NCBI GenBank assembly: GCA_015680685.1
Contig: MNCI01011534.1
Location: forward strand, 601,308 to 665,307
Source: Gnetum montanum
Lineage: Eukaryota > Streptophyta > Gnetopsida > Gnetales > Gnetaceae
Direction: 5' to 3'
DNA: 64,000 nucleotides
Position numbers and translations under genes: made by a program. Below the pieces are notes generated by a model. That model did not search any database, was not told the DNA's origin, and worked only from the letters and a program-made list of their open reading frames with translations. Shown in pieces: positions 1 through 11,911 of this stretch; positions within the stretch are counted from its first letter, which is position 1; every line of letters starts with the position of its first letter.

Positions 1-291
1 CTAGGACTTAGTGTTGTAGTTAGAATTAGTTTTAGTCTCTCAACCCTTCACCGTTTAGCATAGGAGATAAACCTGAAAATACCAAAAAAATCATATACCT
101 CGGACTTAACCATACACCGTGACAACAACAAGTAAGTCTGGGAAGACAACGATTAATTAACCCCAAGTGTTCCTTGCGGTGTTTAGGCATTTAGTCTGCG
201 GAGTTCGACCTGATCGCACGTGCTACGCTCGTATCGCACATGCTACGCTTGTTTCGTATGGTTGAGTGTAGGGGTACCTCGCCACTCATCA
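1..291 (+). mobile_element. A-family LTR, 3' portion, cut by window edge
   Basis: The 3' part of an LTR in + orientation, ending with the terminus CCACTCATCA at 291. It is the same family as the LTRs of elements A and H and solo LTR K: it shares the blocks around cataggagataa, gaagacaacgattaattaacc and gtatggttgagtgtaggggtacctcgccactcatca (read in pieces). No primer binding site follows at 292, so this is a solo LTR or the 3' LTR of an element lying to the left. A unit of about 20 bp (cgcacgtgctacgctcgtat) is duplicated at roughly 215-252. Confidence 0.8.
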
Positions 292-749
292 CTGTATATC
301 TTTATAGCTAAAAATTTTGAAAACTTCTACATATGCTTTTGTTTTCTTATTAATTTTGGCTTTCTTTGGCAAACATTTTTTTAAAAATATTAAGGAACCC
401 ACTTCAGATTTTATTGGCGCTACAACAGAGGATACAAGGAAGAGTGAAACCCAGAAAATAAAATCTCTCTAAGCAAGAAAAAAAACTATTTACAAATATG
501 TTTAACTTCATTAATGAAATTAAAGATGATAAATGGAAGATGTTGAGCTATTTGAAGGCTTAAACAAAGCTTCATGAAATAAACAAAAGTAAGAACTAAT
601 GAAGAAAAAATAAATGATGATAGAAATTTTCTTTTCAAAAATGCAACAGTTATGTATTACTTCTTTGTAACTTGTTATATTTGGTTTAAAACTGTTTTTC
701 ATTATTTTATCAATTGGTCAAGAGGTATAAGTACCTTGTTAGAAGTAAA
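292..749. other. AT-rich spacer, no gene seen
   Basis: I see no coding signal here. A short stretch at about 412-430 (attggcgctacaacagagga) looks like a retroelement primer binding site in + orientation, but it is not joined to an LTR end, so I do not call it. Confidence 0.4.
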
Positions 750-1830
750 GAAAGATATTTTGTTAGAGCACGATAAGAACAGTTTGTCCACATAATAAAA
801 AATGAGTCTAAGGTTTTTTGGAAGTTTTTACAATGTAAAATTTTTACCAGCTAAATTATCATTTTAATGATGTTTGTGCATTTCATAGTAATTTTTTCAA
901 ATGATGATATTTGTTGTTACAATTTTTGTCAAACTCTTTTGCATTTTACTCTTGAAGAAGCTATAGATGACATTAATAGATTATCGTGTGAAGCAGAGGT
1001 AGATTCAGATAGTTTTGGTATAAGTGTCTATTCACACTTAAATTTGTTAAAGATTAAATGCTTTTGTTGAAAATGGTATGGAAGATCATTAAGATAATGC
1101 TTCTTTATAAGAAAGCTAACAAAAACAATCTAAACAATATAATAGTCGTAAATAATATTTTGCTAAGCTATCAGGTACTATTTCAAAAGAAGAATAAGCA
1201 ATTGGGCAAAACTAAATAACGTAAGAGTAATTTATTAAGTAGGTTTCAGACACAAGCATGCTACCATTGATGATTATCTTGTCATACTTAGGCATTGTAT
1301 CAAACTTGCAAAGAAGCTTAACAAAAAGTTATATATATTTTTATAGATTTTATGATTTTGTGTAGGAAATTCTTTTTTATTTTCACCATAGCACACCGTA
1401 CCATACTTTACTTTCGAGATGTCTAATAGAAAGTTATGGCCTTCCTACATAACTCATAGTAATGACTTAGAAGTTGCATGAATAAGTTATCATTAAGCTC
1501 AAAGATAGTGAATTAAAACATAATTTTGAATTTTGGAGCAAAATAGGGTTGAAGCAAGGTTATCTTTTAGCCCCAAGTCTCTTTGGTCTCTTCATTGATA
1601 AGTTATAGTGTTGGATATGCAATGAACATGGTCAACATGTAAAAGTGTTGCTTTGATTTTTAAGTATGAGAAAGACATCTAAGATGTAAATTTTAGAAAA
1701 ATTTGGTATTTTTTTATTTTAAGTTAATGTAGATAAAACTAAAATGATAATACAGGGCTGAAACAACACAGTATAATTTTAAATTTAATGATAAAAATGT
1801 ACAAATAGTGAACTCTTTCTAGAAGATATT
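750..1830 (+). pseudogene. decayed LINE (non-LTR) reverse transcriptase
   Basis: A + strand remnant with many stops and frameshifts. Near 1546-1615 the translation reads close to KIGLKQGYLLAPSLFGLFIDKL. This matches the plant LINE reverse-transcriptase signature G-(V/L)-(R/K)-Q-G-C-P-L-S-P-T-L-F-G-L-(F/Y)-I-D-(E/K)-L. Upstream, around 1330-1480, a broken stretch fits the usual preceding block (YxxFIDF...VPR...LW). The Asp-Asp catalytic box cannot be placed. The boundaries are approximate; no poly(A) tail or target duplication was found. It is not functional. Confidence 0.55.
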
Positions 1831-2323
1831 AGGAAAAGTTTGGTAAAGTTTGGTAGAACATGGAAAGCGAACACGTTTGTGTAGCGGTATCTTACACGGA
1901 TTAAAGACGGACAGCAGTTGTCTCGATTCAGTTAAAAACCAAAAATTTCATCTAATCTGAATTGAGTTCTCCGCCTGACAAAATTGAAGGACGGCGTTGA
2001 AACTACCTTTTCGCTGCCGAAGTATTTTCACTAATCCAAACTAAAGTGAGTTGTCGAACCTATCCAAAGTTCTTGCGAATATCCTGATTTGAATCCTATG
2101 TAAGCATCCTGTTGGAGGTGATAACCTGTTAATAATTGTGATGTCTTAAAAAATTCTTTGGCAGGAAGAGGTTGGAGAAGAGAGTGAGTCGTTTTCTATC
2201 TATCATATCAGAGATACACACAACCTGGCATGTCAAATCATAGCGTGATTGCATAACAGTTGAGTTGTTTGAACTTTCCTTGCCAAAGCTTCTGCATCTG
2301 TATACCACGAGAGTAAAGCAGCC
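1831..2323 (+). promoter_or_regulatory. upstream region and 5' UTR of the aldehyde dehydrogenase gene
   Basis: Base composition becomes more mixed here than in the AT-rich sequence to the left, as expected for gene-proximal DNA. I find no convincing TATA box. The start codon at 2324 sits in a strong plant context (gcagccATGGc), which supports the chosen start. The transcription start site cannot be placed from sequence alone. Confidence 0.4.
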
Positions 2324-5300
2324 ATGGCGTCAAAGATTTTTGCGAACTTCCTTGCTCGATCTTCACGAACATCAAGTTCGTAGCTCAGTCTATTTTCTCT
2401 TTTTACTTTTTTTTTTTAAATAATTTACTTCCATGTTCTTTTATGGGTTGGTGGGTTGTCCAACATTTTGTAGCTGTATGTCTGTTTTTCACTTGTGGGT
2501 TTGGGTTCTGGATCTTGCTGCAAGCAGTTCATTTGGGATGAGGTTCTGCCTTTGTCTGTCAGAAATTCAGAATATTTCATAGATTGATCTGAGAGATGAC
2601 TGATAGAGTTTGTTATAATAAAAAATCTCCACACCCTGTTTTGCCTATGTTGGGCTAAATTTTGTTTCTGTTTGTCTGTCTGTCTGTCTCTTGCTGTTGT
2701 TTTCTTTTTTTGCCCCTAAATTGCTGGTTAATTTCCGATAGTGGTTTTGGTTCAGTCTCTCGAAGACCGGCCTTCAGCAGAAGAAGGATTTCAACTGCTG
2801 TTGATGTTGCGGAGAGCCCGATTACACCGCCTGTGGATGTGAAGTACACCCAGCTCATCATAGATGGCAAATTCGTTGATTCTCTATCTGGTATGATTCA
2901 CGAGTCTGCATTATAGGATTTTGTGGCGTGGTTGGTGGGTTTTGAAATTAATTAAATTTTTTAGTTAATTCATCAAGGTCCACAAAATTTGTACGATTCA
3001 AATTTTAACAAAAATTAAAAATCTTCTTGAAAATCCTATTCAGTTAAATCTTTTCTTCCTTATCAACTTTTTTCTTGTTAGTATGCTGGTTGGGTCATGG
3101 TGCACAAAGGCCAACCCTCGGGAACGCTACCACATGGTAGTTATTTATTTTGATTTACTCTTATTTATTTTGTTTATTGTTGTTCTTTTAATAATAGTTT
3201 TACTTTTCCTAAAATTATCGTTACATCTTTAAAATTAAAATTTTTTCTCTGTTCTCTGTTTTATATTGGTTTAATGCTAACTGTTCAGTCTTGTAAATGA
3301 ATTCTTAAGAAATCAATTACAATTAAATATGAATCTAGTATGATTTAGAAGGTCTTGTAAATGAATAATATGTAAGTTATGGATGGTGCAATGATTGCAC
3401 AAGTTACCAACCACGGTCTAAAGCAGGTGCATGTGGACGTGGGTTTTTATACAGGAAAAACGTTCCAGACTATTGATCCTAGAACAGAGCAGGTGATTGC
3501 AGATATATCAGACGCTGGCAAGGCAGATGTTGATCTAGCTGTTAAAGCAGCCCGTAAAGCTTTTGACAGAGGGCCATGGCCAAAGATGACCGCATATGTA
3601 AATTGTTCATCATTAATACTGTCATGCATTTTGTTTGTGCATATGTTGCATTCCTTGAGTGTCTTTGGGTTACATTTTTGTCCCTACTGTTTCAAAAAAT
3701 TCTGCAGGAAAGATCTTGCATCCTACTCCGGTTTGCCGACCTTGTAGAAAAACATAATGATGAAATTGCTGCCATGGAAACTTGGGACACTGGCAAAACC
3801 TACGAGCAGGCTTCTCAAATGGAAATACCCATGGTTGTTAGGCTACTCCGTTACTTTGCAGGTAAATTGGAATTAGATTGCCCCAGGTAACGATCTATTT
3901 CTTATACATCTTGCCAGAAATTGTCAGCATGCTTTAAAACTGACGTGAATGGTGATTTCTAGCCTTGATGTGAGCTTTATCAGTCAGAAGACCTGATAAA
4001 AAAGATGTGTTTTATCATATGAAGAGGAACCTGTCTGTTTGAAACTCTGTTTATTTCTATGCTTCACTTTGCCGTATACTACTATATTTATTTTCATTTT
4101 AGCAAATGTCCGAATGTGTTTATGTGAATCCATTTGGTGACTTTAATTTTGTCCACTGAGACTCTTTGGATCCCTAAAACATACAAGTTTCAGAATTTAT
4201 TCAGAATTTCCATGACTTAGTGTGGCACATTGGAATTTCTGAGGAAAAGAGATATAAGAATTAAAATTTTGCTCATGATTTTGCAGGTTGGGCAGATAAA
4301 ATCCATGGTATGACAGTTCCAGCGGATGGTCCCCACAAAGTATATACATTGCACGAGCCGATTGGAGTTGCAGGGCAAATCATTCCGTGGAATTTTCCAC
4401 TTATGTTGTTGGCATGGAAAATTGGACCGGCATTGGCATGTGGGAATACAATTGTGTTAAAGCCGGCAGAGCAGGCGCCATTGACCAGCATTTATGCGGC
4501 AAAACTATTGCACGAGGTTGCTTGGTTTGTTTGTTTTTTTATATTTGCACCTTCCCTGGGTTACTGGTTCATGTTCTCAACAACCGTGTCCTACTTTAAG
4601 AGATTCAATTTTATGCCTGCCAATCATAGTCCTTAGCCTCTTCTAGTAACCTTTTCAGGTTACTCATAGAATTGCGATGAATGGTTAGATTTCAGAGGCT
4701 TGTTTGGAATCGTTTTTAGATTCATCATACAGTGGTGAGACATGAAACGGATAAAAGGAGCTATATAAGATTTTACGTTTGTAATTTTTTTTTATTTGCT
4801 TTCTTTAAGATTCCTAAGACTGGACCGAGAAACTGTGCTTTTTACTGAATTCGTTGAATTTGTTGTTTTGGCAGGCAGGGTTGCCGGATGGTGTTATAAA
4901 CATTGTCCCAGGATCTGGTGAAGTTGCAGGTACCGCACTTTCATTTCACATGGATGTGGATAAGGTATCTATCTATTTATCTATCAATCCAGATTTATTC
5001 ATAGTCCCTGTTTCTGTAACCATAATCTTATGTTCTGTTCATTCTTTCAAATTTTGTCGAATCTTGGGACACTGGCAGTGTTACTAAACTCGCAGGGTTT
5101 CTGCCGGAGTCACGGGTTTTTTCTCTAACTCACGATTCATGAAGCGGGTCACAATTTGAGAATATTTGGCAGGGTCAAAGGAGGAAAAATCTAATTTTCT
5201 AAATGTAATTGTCCACAGGTCATTTGGACCTTGATGCAAGTTACCCGAGTAACTCACCAAGTCCAAGTTTATTTTCTGAAAAACGAGTGACTTACAGAGT

Positions 5301-7433
5301 CCGAGTCTCATAACACTGGTCACTGGTCATCGATTTCGTTTTTCTTTTTCTTTTCAGTCCTCGTTTTTGAAATTATGGCCGTAAGTTTAGTTCATTCCTT
5401 CAAATTTTTTGGACTTGTGGGTCCTTGCCTTCCTGAATTTTGCTAAAATGACAGCAGATTCATGATAAAAAATCTTTTCGTATTGAAAAATCCCAACTCC
5501 AAATCAGGATGGGCTGGCCCATAGAAGGGAACCATTAATAAACTGTGATAGTGTACAAAAAGGCTTTACAATTCTATCGTCTTTTGTATTATTTATATAT
5601 ATATTCAAGCTATTTCAAACCATTTTCCTTATCACTGATTACCGACTTCAATATTTATCTCTGTAGATTGCGTTCACTGGATCAACGCAAACAGGCAAAG
5701 CAGTTCTCAGAGCATCTGCTATGAGCAATTTGAAGAATGTTACGCTGGAACTTGGAGGGAAATCTCCAATTATAGTATTAGAGGATGCCGATGTTGATAA
5801 AGCTGTAGAGCTTGCACACAATGCTTTATTTTTTAATCAAGTACGTACTTGTATTCTATGACAACCTGGTTTTTAATTACATCCATAATGAGGCCCTTTG
5901 GATCATTTGTATATAATTTTAGTTTCAGCAATGTGCTTTTTGTAGGAAGGGTTTATAAATTGAATTATGCACTTAAAATTCGCAGGGTCAATGTTGCTGT
6001 GCTGGGTCTCGAACATTTGTTCATGAAAGCATTTATGATGAGTTTGTGGAGAAAGCAAAGCAACGTTGTCAGCAGCGTGTTCTGGGTGATCCCTTTGTAA
6101 AGGGTGTTCAGCAGGGCCCTCAGGTAAAAATGAACTGTTCATAGTTCAAATAGGATATTTTAAATGGGATTTTCATGCTTTTGCTTTAATGGAGAGAATG
6201 GTGCTTCGTTCATTGAATGTTTCATACAATTATGTACTGAATCCATTGACCAATGGTTGGAGACAAAAAAATGTTTATGAAGCATTTTCATTATATGGTA
6301 GTTGAATTGCTAATTGATTGAATTATCAACGATTAGGTTATGAGTTGCAATCTCAGATTCTCACCTATGTTTTATATGATCAAAAGTAAAACATGGTAGA
6401 AAAATGTTTTGTGCATATTCAATGCTTGCAATCTCACCTATGTTTTATATGATCGAAAGTAAAACATGGTAGAAAAATGTGGTGTGCATATTCAATGTTA
6501 TTTTGATTGCACAGGGTTTGCACCCAACGATAAGCCTTCTTTCCCTTTTTTCACTGATTTCATATGGTCTGATGCTTTTACTGTTTTTTGTTTTTTTTTT
6601 TCAATTGAAAACGGAGGGTTAGAAATCTAACATCGCCTTCTTGTAATCTTTCTAAAAACATTGCGCAGATTGACAAAGCACAGTTCCATAAAATTCTGAA
6701 ATATATAGCATACGGCAAAGAATGTGCGAACCTTGTAGCAGGCGGTGAACGGTGGGGCGATAGGGGTTACTACATCAAGCCTACAGTTTTCTCCGAAGTT
6801 CAGGTACGTAAATTACTTATTTAAAAATTCCGTTACAGTATTGTTTTATTAAAGATAAATCAGGATGACTGACTACGATAACATTTGTTTTATGGGCAAA
6901 ATCAGGATGAAACACCGATAGCCACCGATGAAATTTTTGGTCCAGTTCAATCTATTCTAAGATTCAAGTAAGTATCTCAGATTTTACTATTTTTTCACCA
7001 TCTGTTCGTTAAATTTTGTGGGTACGCTGCCATGTTTGCCTCCAGAAAGAAATTTGCGGCTTTCAAGCAAATAAAGCTCTGTTTAGATAGTTATGCTAAC
7101 AACGAGGATGCTGACTATTCGTTGGTAACAATAATTGGTAATAAATGTGTTACATGCAGAACTCTGGAAGAAGTGATTAGACGTGCAAATTCTACTGAAT
7201 TCGGGCTTGCTGCGGGTGTTTTCACGAATAATCTGGAAGCAGCCAACACTTTGAGCCGAGCTTTGCGGGTGGGAAGTGTGTGGATCAACTGCTATCACAT
7301 GTTTGATGCGGCAATTCCATTTGGAGGTTATAAATCCAGCGGCCTTGGTAGAGAAAAAGGCTTCTATGGCCTTCAAAGTTACTTGCAGGTCAAAGCAGTC
7401 GTCACTCCATTGAAGAATCCTGCATGGCTTTAA
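2324..7433 (+). CDS. ALDH2B: mitochondrial aldehyde dehydrogenase, family 2 (ALDH2B type), 11 exons
   Basis: NAD-dependent oxidation of aldehydes to acids. Plant ALDH2B enzymes act in mitochondria, for example on acetaldehyde. Exons: 2324-2379, 2742-2890, 3455-3597, 3708-3861, 4287-4516, 4875-4964, 5667-5840, 5986-6123, 6669-6803, 6906-6967, 7160-7433. All introns are GT-AG and the phases join cleanly into 1605 nt (534 aa plus stop), the normal family length. Residues 1 to about 45 are rich in Ser and Arg with no acidic residue, like a mitochondrial presequence. Catalytic residues are present: Asn203 in IIPWNFP, Glu302 in [10 protein letters not shown], Cys336 as the middle Cys of GQCCCAG. 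The Asn-Cys (133) and Glu-Cys (34) spacings equal those of human ALDH2. The C-terminus [14 protein letters not shown] is typical of the subfamily. Nothing is broken, so the gene is probably functional. The cytosolic 2C subfamily is less likely because of the presequence. Confidence 0.96.
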
Positions 7434-7846
7434 TTTGTTTTTGTTTGTGTGTGTGTGTGTTTTTTTTTTCTGTTTTAAAGAAAGTACATGCATGGCATGG
7501 CATCAAAAGTTGTGCTTTCACGCTTGTTTGATAGATTTGTGATGGTTGCCATGGAACAAGTTGGATTTTAAATTTCATTACAGTTTGCTTTGGTGTGTAT
7601 CCCCTATGGACTATGGTGGTTTTTCTTGTTCCAGAATTATTGTGTCCGTAAGGCTATTGTACTTGAATCGAAATACCGGCGGAGTTCCTGCACATGACTG
7701 CACTGGAATTTTTCGTAGCGTTGAAAATGCTCATTGATGTGGGAACAGCCATCTTTATAAAATAATAGGTGATATGTGGGATTAAAACGGGAAAAATTGT
7801 GTGATAATCAAAGCGCTATAGATTATCCTGGACAACAAAGTATCAC
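7434..7846 (+). other. 3' flank of the aldehyde dehydrogenase gene, with GT/T microsatellite
   Basis: Likely 3' UTR and downstream flank. A (GT)n run followed by a T tract lies at about 7443-7470. No canonical AATAAA signal stands out; ataaaataata near 7758 is the nearest candidate. No further gene is seen. Confidence 0.45.
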
Positions 7847-7930
7847 ATATCATTGGATAAGACAGGTTATTGAATCAGATATCATTGGATAAGACAGGTT
7901 ATGGAATCAGATATCATTGGATAAGACATG
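7847..7930. repeat. 32-bp tandem repeat, about 2.6 copies
   Basis: The unit beginning atatcattggataagacagg occurs at 7847-7878 and 7879-7910, with a partial third copy from 7911. Copies 1 and 2 differ at one base. Confidence 0.9.
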
Positions 7931-8084
7931 ATGAGACATGTTATTGAAGAAGGTGGAGTGTTGCTCTATAAAATTTATACAAATGAAAATTGTGCAAATA
8001 TGCTAACAATGTTAATAATGTTATGAAAAAGTGATGAAAATTTTTTAGTGAAGGTAAAGTGAGATTGTTGTCCTTTGAAGATTA

Positions 8085-8281
8085 TTGAGTTGACAAGTTA
8101 CTTTGTATTTTTTCGTTTCCCCCTAATGTTTCCCTTTTTCATTTTTTGAGAATTGATGTAAAATTGAAATTCCTAAAAACGAAGATTCCTAAAAATAAAA
8201 AGGGAAATATCAATTCTCAAAAAATACAAAAAGGAAACATAAAGACAAAAAAACTTATAATCTAATTTCTAGTCAACTCAA
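8085..8281. mobile_element. MITE-like hairpin element, 197 bp, TA target duplication
   Basis: The two halves are long imperfect inverted repeats with arms of about 90 bp. TTGAGTTGAC starts at 8085 and its complement GTCAACTCAA ends at 8281. The inner arms share TTTTTTGAGAATTGAT and its complement ATCAATTCTCAAAAAA. Both ends are flanked by TA (8083-8084 and 8282-8283), the target site of Tc1/mariner-derived MITEs. It has no coding capacity. The ends lack the usual Stowaway CTCCCTCC terminus, so the superfamily is uncertain. Confidence 0.65.
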
Positions 8282-8298
8282 TAGCTTCTATGTTTTTA

Positions 8299-8348
8299 GA
8301 TCTTTATAGATCCTTATTAGATTGATCTTTATAGATCCTTATTAGATA
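8299..8348. repeat. 25-bp tandem duplication
   Basis: Two nearly identical units beginning gatctttatagatccttatt, at 8299-8323 and 8324-8348. Confidence 0.85.
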
Positions 8349-10015
8349 GAAGGCATTGAAGCACATGTGGGAATAATCATATGGAAAAAAAATTTTATTT
8401 GCATTATATTTGATTAGTGGAGGATCTATAACATAAATACTTACCTATTTGTCTACTACAATGTTAAGTCCCTCAATGTAGTTCATGAAAGGTTCTCATG
8501 TGTTAGTTAAGTTTACACACACATAGTTGTGTGGGACCTCAATTATCTTACTCTTTATTTATTGAAAAGGAAGATGGATCAAGCTCTAAATAGAGTAACA
8601 TATTTGGTTTTGGTTACATGTAGTAATGAAAGACAAAAGAGTATATCTTTTCATATATTTGGTTTCTTTAATGTGCTCAAACTTAAACATAGGGTTCAAG
8701 CAAAAATACGTTTGATCTAGAGATATCAACTTTGAGCCATTTTCTTAGCAAAGTCTTCAAAATTCATCATGATCATATCAAAACTTTTTTGTAAAACTAT
8801 AAGCTCTTTATATAGTCTCATAAAAAAAATAACTAGCATTTTCAATTTTTCATTTCCAATTTCAATGCTTAAAATGAGTGCTCACAACACTTACCCATTG
8901 CATAGTCCCAAGTGTCCATTAAAAACTACAAATCTTTGGCTTCATGGGTCAAGCATCCATAAAAATAACCAACTCCATGTGCACCTTGAATTCATTACGT
9001 AAAATTGACATCAAAAGATTGTTGAAAAACATGTGCAAATAAATATTGGACAATGCAAAACAAGCTATGCATGCATTAAAGATACATGTTTTCGTGATGT
9101 AAGGTGTGTTTTGAATTTACAAAAAATAAGAATTTGTTGAAATTTGCCAAAAGTACACATTGAAAATGCAAAAAATAAGTTGTACTTTAAAGCAACATAG
9201 TTCAAAATTATAAGTTTCAATCTCATAATTTCCTCCTCCTACTTTGATATATATGTTTCTATTTTAACTTACAATCCTTTATCACATAATTCTACCAACT
9301 TCTGCCCAACTACAACATCTGTCACCTATTATTCTAATACAAACATGGTGATCAAATCAAGGCTACCATAGAAGACATCATAGATGTGATATCCATGTCT
9401 TTCAATGATAGCCTAAAAGAACCCTATGACAATCTAGCTCCCTTACTAGTGGTGAGAAACATATTTGTCTCAACTTTCATTAGAAACATTATTAGTTTTT
9501 ATAGATATAAATTTATAAATAACACAAATTAGTTTCCTTTGGGTACTTTAGGACATCTTCTAAATAGCCTTACATTCTAAAATTTGTTTTAAAATGCATT
9601 GTTATTATTTGAATGCAATTTATTACCTTTAGGAACAGAAGCCTTGTGCCAATTCATTGCATAGACTCATAGCTTAAATATCTTAAGGAAAGATAAATTA
9701 TCTAAAGTAATTCTTAAGGATTCACAAGATTGCTATTGGTGTTTTCAAGGAATGCAATGGGTGAGAAAATGGAATATTTATTGAGAGAAGCTATAGAAAA
9801 TCCTAAGCATAATTACAAGTTAGTCAAGCAAAAGGTTTTAACATAGTTGTGGTTTAATTTAGAAGGCAAGAAACAATTTTAATCTCTTAGGTATTATTAT
9901 AATCAAGTATCAGAGTATCATCAGTAACCTTCACTTAAGTTCACATCATATTAGAATTAAAAATGAAAAATGGATTCGACTCTCTTGAGAAAAGCGCATC
10001 TATCAATTGTGTAGG
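8349..10015. other. AT-rich intergenic region, no clear gene
   Basis: I see no recognisable family. A short open stretch on the + strand at about 9366-9450 (encoding ATIEDIIDVISMSFNDSLKE and then some) ends at a GTGAGA that resembles a splice donor, and more open + strand sequence lies near 9740-9840. These may be the remains of an unrecognised gene, but the evidence is weak. Confidence 0.3.
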
Positions 10016-11911
10016 TATTGGTGCCTAATTCTAATGCTAAAAAAGGAAAGGTTGTACTAGCAAGGCTACCTCTCCTTCTAGCGCCAATTAAGGTTATCAA
10101 TGATAGAATTATAGATAACTCTATCACAGGACAATAATTTTTTGATTAAACTCATTTTAGGTGGTTGTTGGTCTTTGGTACCACTAAGGCACAAATGCCC
10201 CCAAATAGCCTCTATTGGTAAATGAGATTATGTAACTAATTGTAAATAATAATGAAAATCTATCAAAGAGATAATAAAGTGAATTTAATTGATTGCTATT
10301 TTGTATATGATTGATTATCTATCTCTCTTAGCTATCTCTTAACACAAAGCAAGAAATTGGATAGCTTCCTTATTGATCCAGCATTGAATATTGCAATGTA
10401 CACATATAGCAAATAGTTAGTTTTATATAAAAAGCCAATCTTAAATTTTGAGCTATTTGCTAGCTAACTTCTTAAAGTGAGGTCACAAAAGCTTTGTTAA
10501 ACAAAATGAGAAACTAAGGAAAATAGAATTATTCATAAAGCTTAGAATCAAACAAAGATGACAATGTTTCTGTGCTAAACTAATTAAGGATTAACACTTT
10601 CTAGAGCTATCTCATTCAATCAGAATAACATAAATAACATAAACCTCCACTTCATAGAGAAAAGAGCCTAGTCTAAAACTAGCAATCCATTCATACACAA
10701 CTATGCAATATCAAAGCTAGAAAAAATAGGAAAAGATAATAACCAAAATAATAAGCTAAGAGATAAAAACTAAAAAAGATAGATGGAACTTGCTTAAAAT
10801 GGCATTAAAAAGAGGTCTTTACAAGTTGATTCTTTTAAAATTCCTAATCCAAAAGTCCCAATAAAATCCCCCCTTTTGTTTACAATTCTACTATGGGCTT
10901 TATATGGTAGCCTTTGGTAGTTATAATAGTTACAAAATTTAAAATTATAACTTCATCACATTTCCTCATATAACTATAGCCCATTGGCTAACTATTTAGC
11001 TTCTTGGTAGATCTTCTCCATTTTTTGCACTAAAGCCCTTTCATAGCCAATTGTTGTGACAATTTGATATGATTTATGAGGGTCTTAATAACCTGATTCA
11101 TTAAATTTGGCTCAAAGTTATCAAGCTTCATAATGATTTCTTCAGCATTAATTTTTCCAAAACTTGATTCGCTTATTGAGTCATTAATTTTAACTAGAGT
11201 AGCTCCTATGCTAGGACAAGCCTATTCAAACTCTAGCTTCTTTTAAGTGGTTTCGTGCATGTTACTTGTGACAACAATCATCATTAAACCGACGAAGCTT
11301 TGTTTGTATTGAGGTAATTGTCCCCTTCTATTTTAGCCAGTACATATAATCCCTGAATCCTTTCTTCAAAATGTGTGAACATGGCTTTCTTCTTCCTCAT
11401 CTTTTTAATTTCCTATTTTGTTCCTTTCATCCATTCCTTACCATAATCTATCTCAGTAATTATTTCCCTAAAGCTTAGAAGGTTAAGATGAGAGTAATTT
11501 GGAGACTTACCTTCTTTTGACTTGTTCTAACTTTGAGCTTATTGCAACTACCCTTTCTTCTAATTAAGCTATTACTTGCTCTTTATTCTCTAGAAATGAT
11601 TCCTTAATAGTTATCATTACTTTGAGTTGTTTGTTCTTCTCTGTTAGGCACTTCATTTTTCCTTGCAACTTAGACATTTCTTGTTCATTTTGTAGCAAAA
11701 CATCTTGTTACTTAGCTATTTGATTATCAGCTATTTGTCCCATATCCTTAATTAGAGTAGTTATATTATTTGACATCTCTCAATGCAAAACTACAAGTTT
11801 TTGTTTTCCTGTTTGCAAGTCATCTTCTTTGTACTAGAAGATGACACTAGCCTTTGTTTCTAGAGTAGTAGGGAGCTTTTGACTCAATATAATCTTGCCT
11901 TCTTTCTCCTT
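10016..11911 (-). mobile_element. B/G-family LTR (minus orientation) with coiled-coil cargo, truncated
   Basis: Starts with TATTGG at 10016, the same terminus as the LTRs of element G. A shared block (ccaaatagcctctattggtaaatgag at about 10202-10227, read in pieces) matches G at 51750 and 57300. The whole stretch is homologous to 23037-23605 continued at 33569-34870, the copy split by element A. A TATA box on the minus strand lies at about 10896-10907 (ctttatatgg on +). Upstream of it (higher coordinates) lies a coiled-coil ORF remnant. Homology stops abruptly at 11911, where the LTR of element C begins. Confidence 0.7.
10980..11880 (-). pseudogene. coiled-coil ORF remnant inside the LTR U3 region
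   Basis: The minus-strand translation, with several stops, reads as a Lys/Glu/Gln/Leu-rich heptad-like protein; recognisable pieces are QIADNQIAK, LLQNEQEMSKLQGKM, LTEKNKQLKVMITIKES and LEERVVAISSKLEQV. The same protein, with different stops, is encoded at 33960-34900. It belongs to no family I can name. It sits upstream of the LTR TATA box, so it is carried as LTR cargo rather than in the gag-pol position. Confidence 0.6.

Noticed and set aside
412-435. Primer binding site of a + strand retroelement next to LTR 1-291
   Set aside because: It lies 120 bp from the LTR end and does not match the A-family primer site, which follows the LTR within 1-2 nt in A and H.
7083-7493. 136-aa minus-strand frame opposite the last ALDH exon
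   Set aside because: Shadow of exon 11 and its flanking intron on the other strand; no family resemblance.
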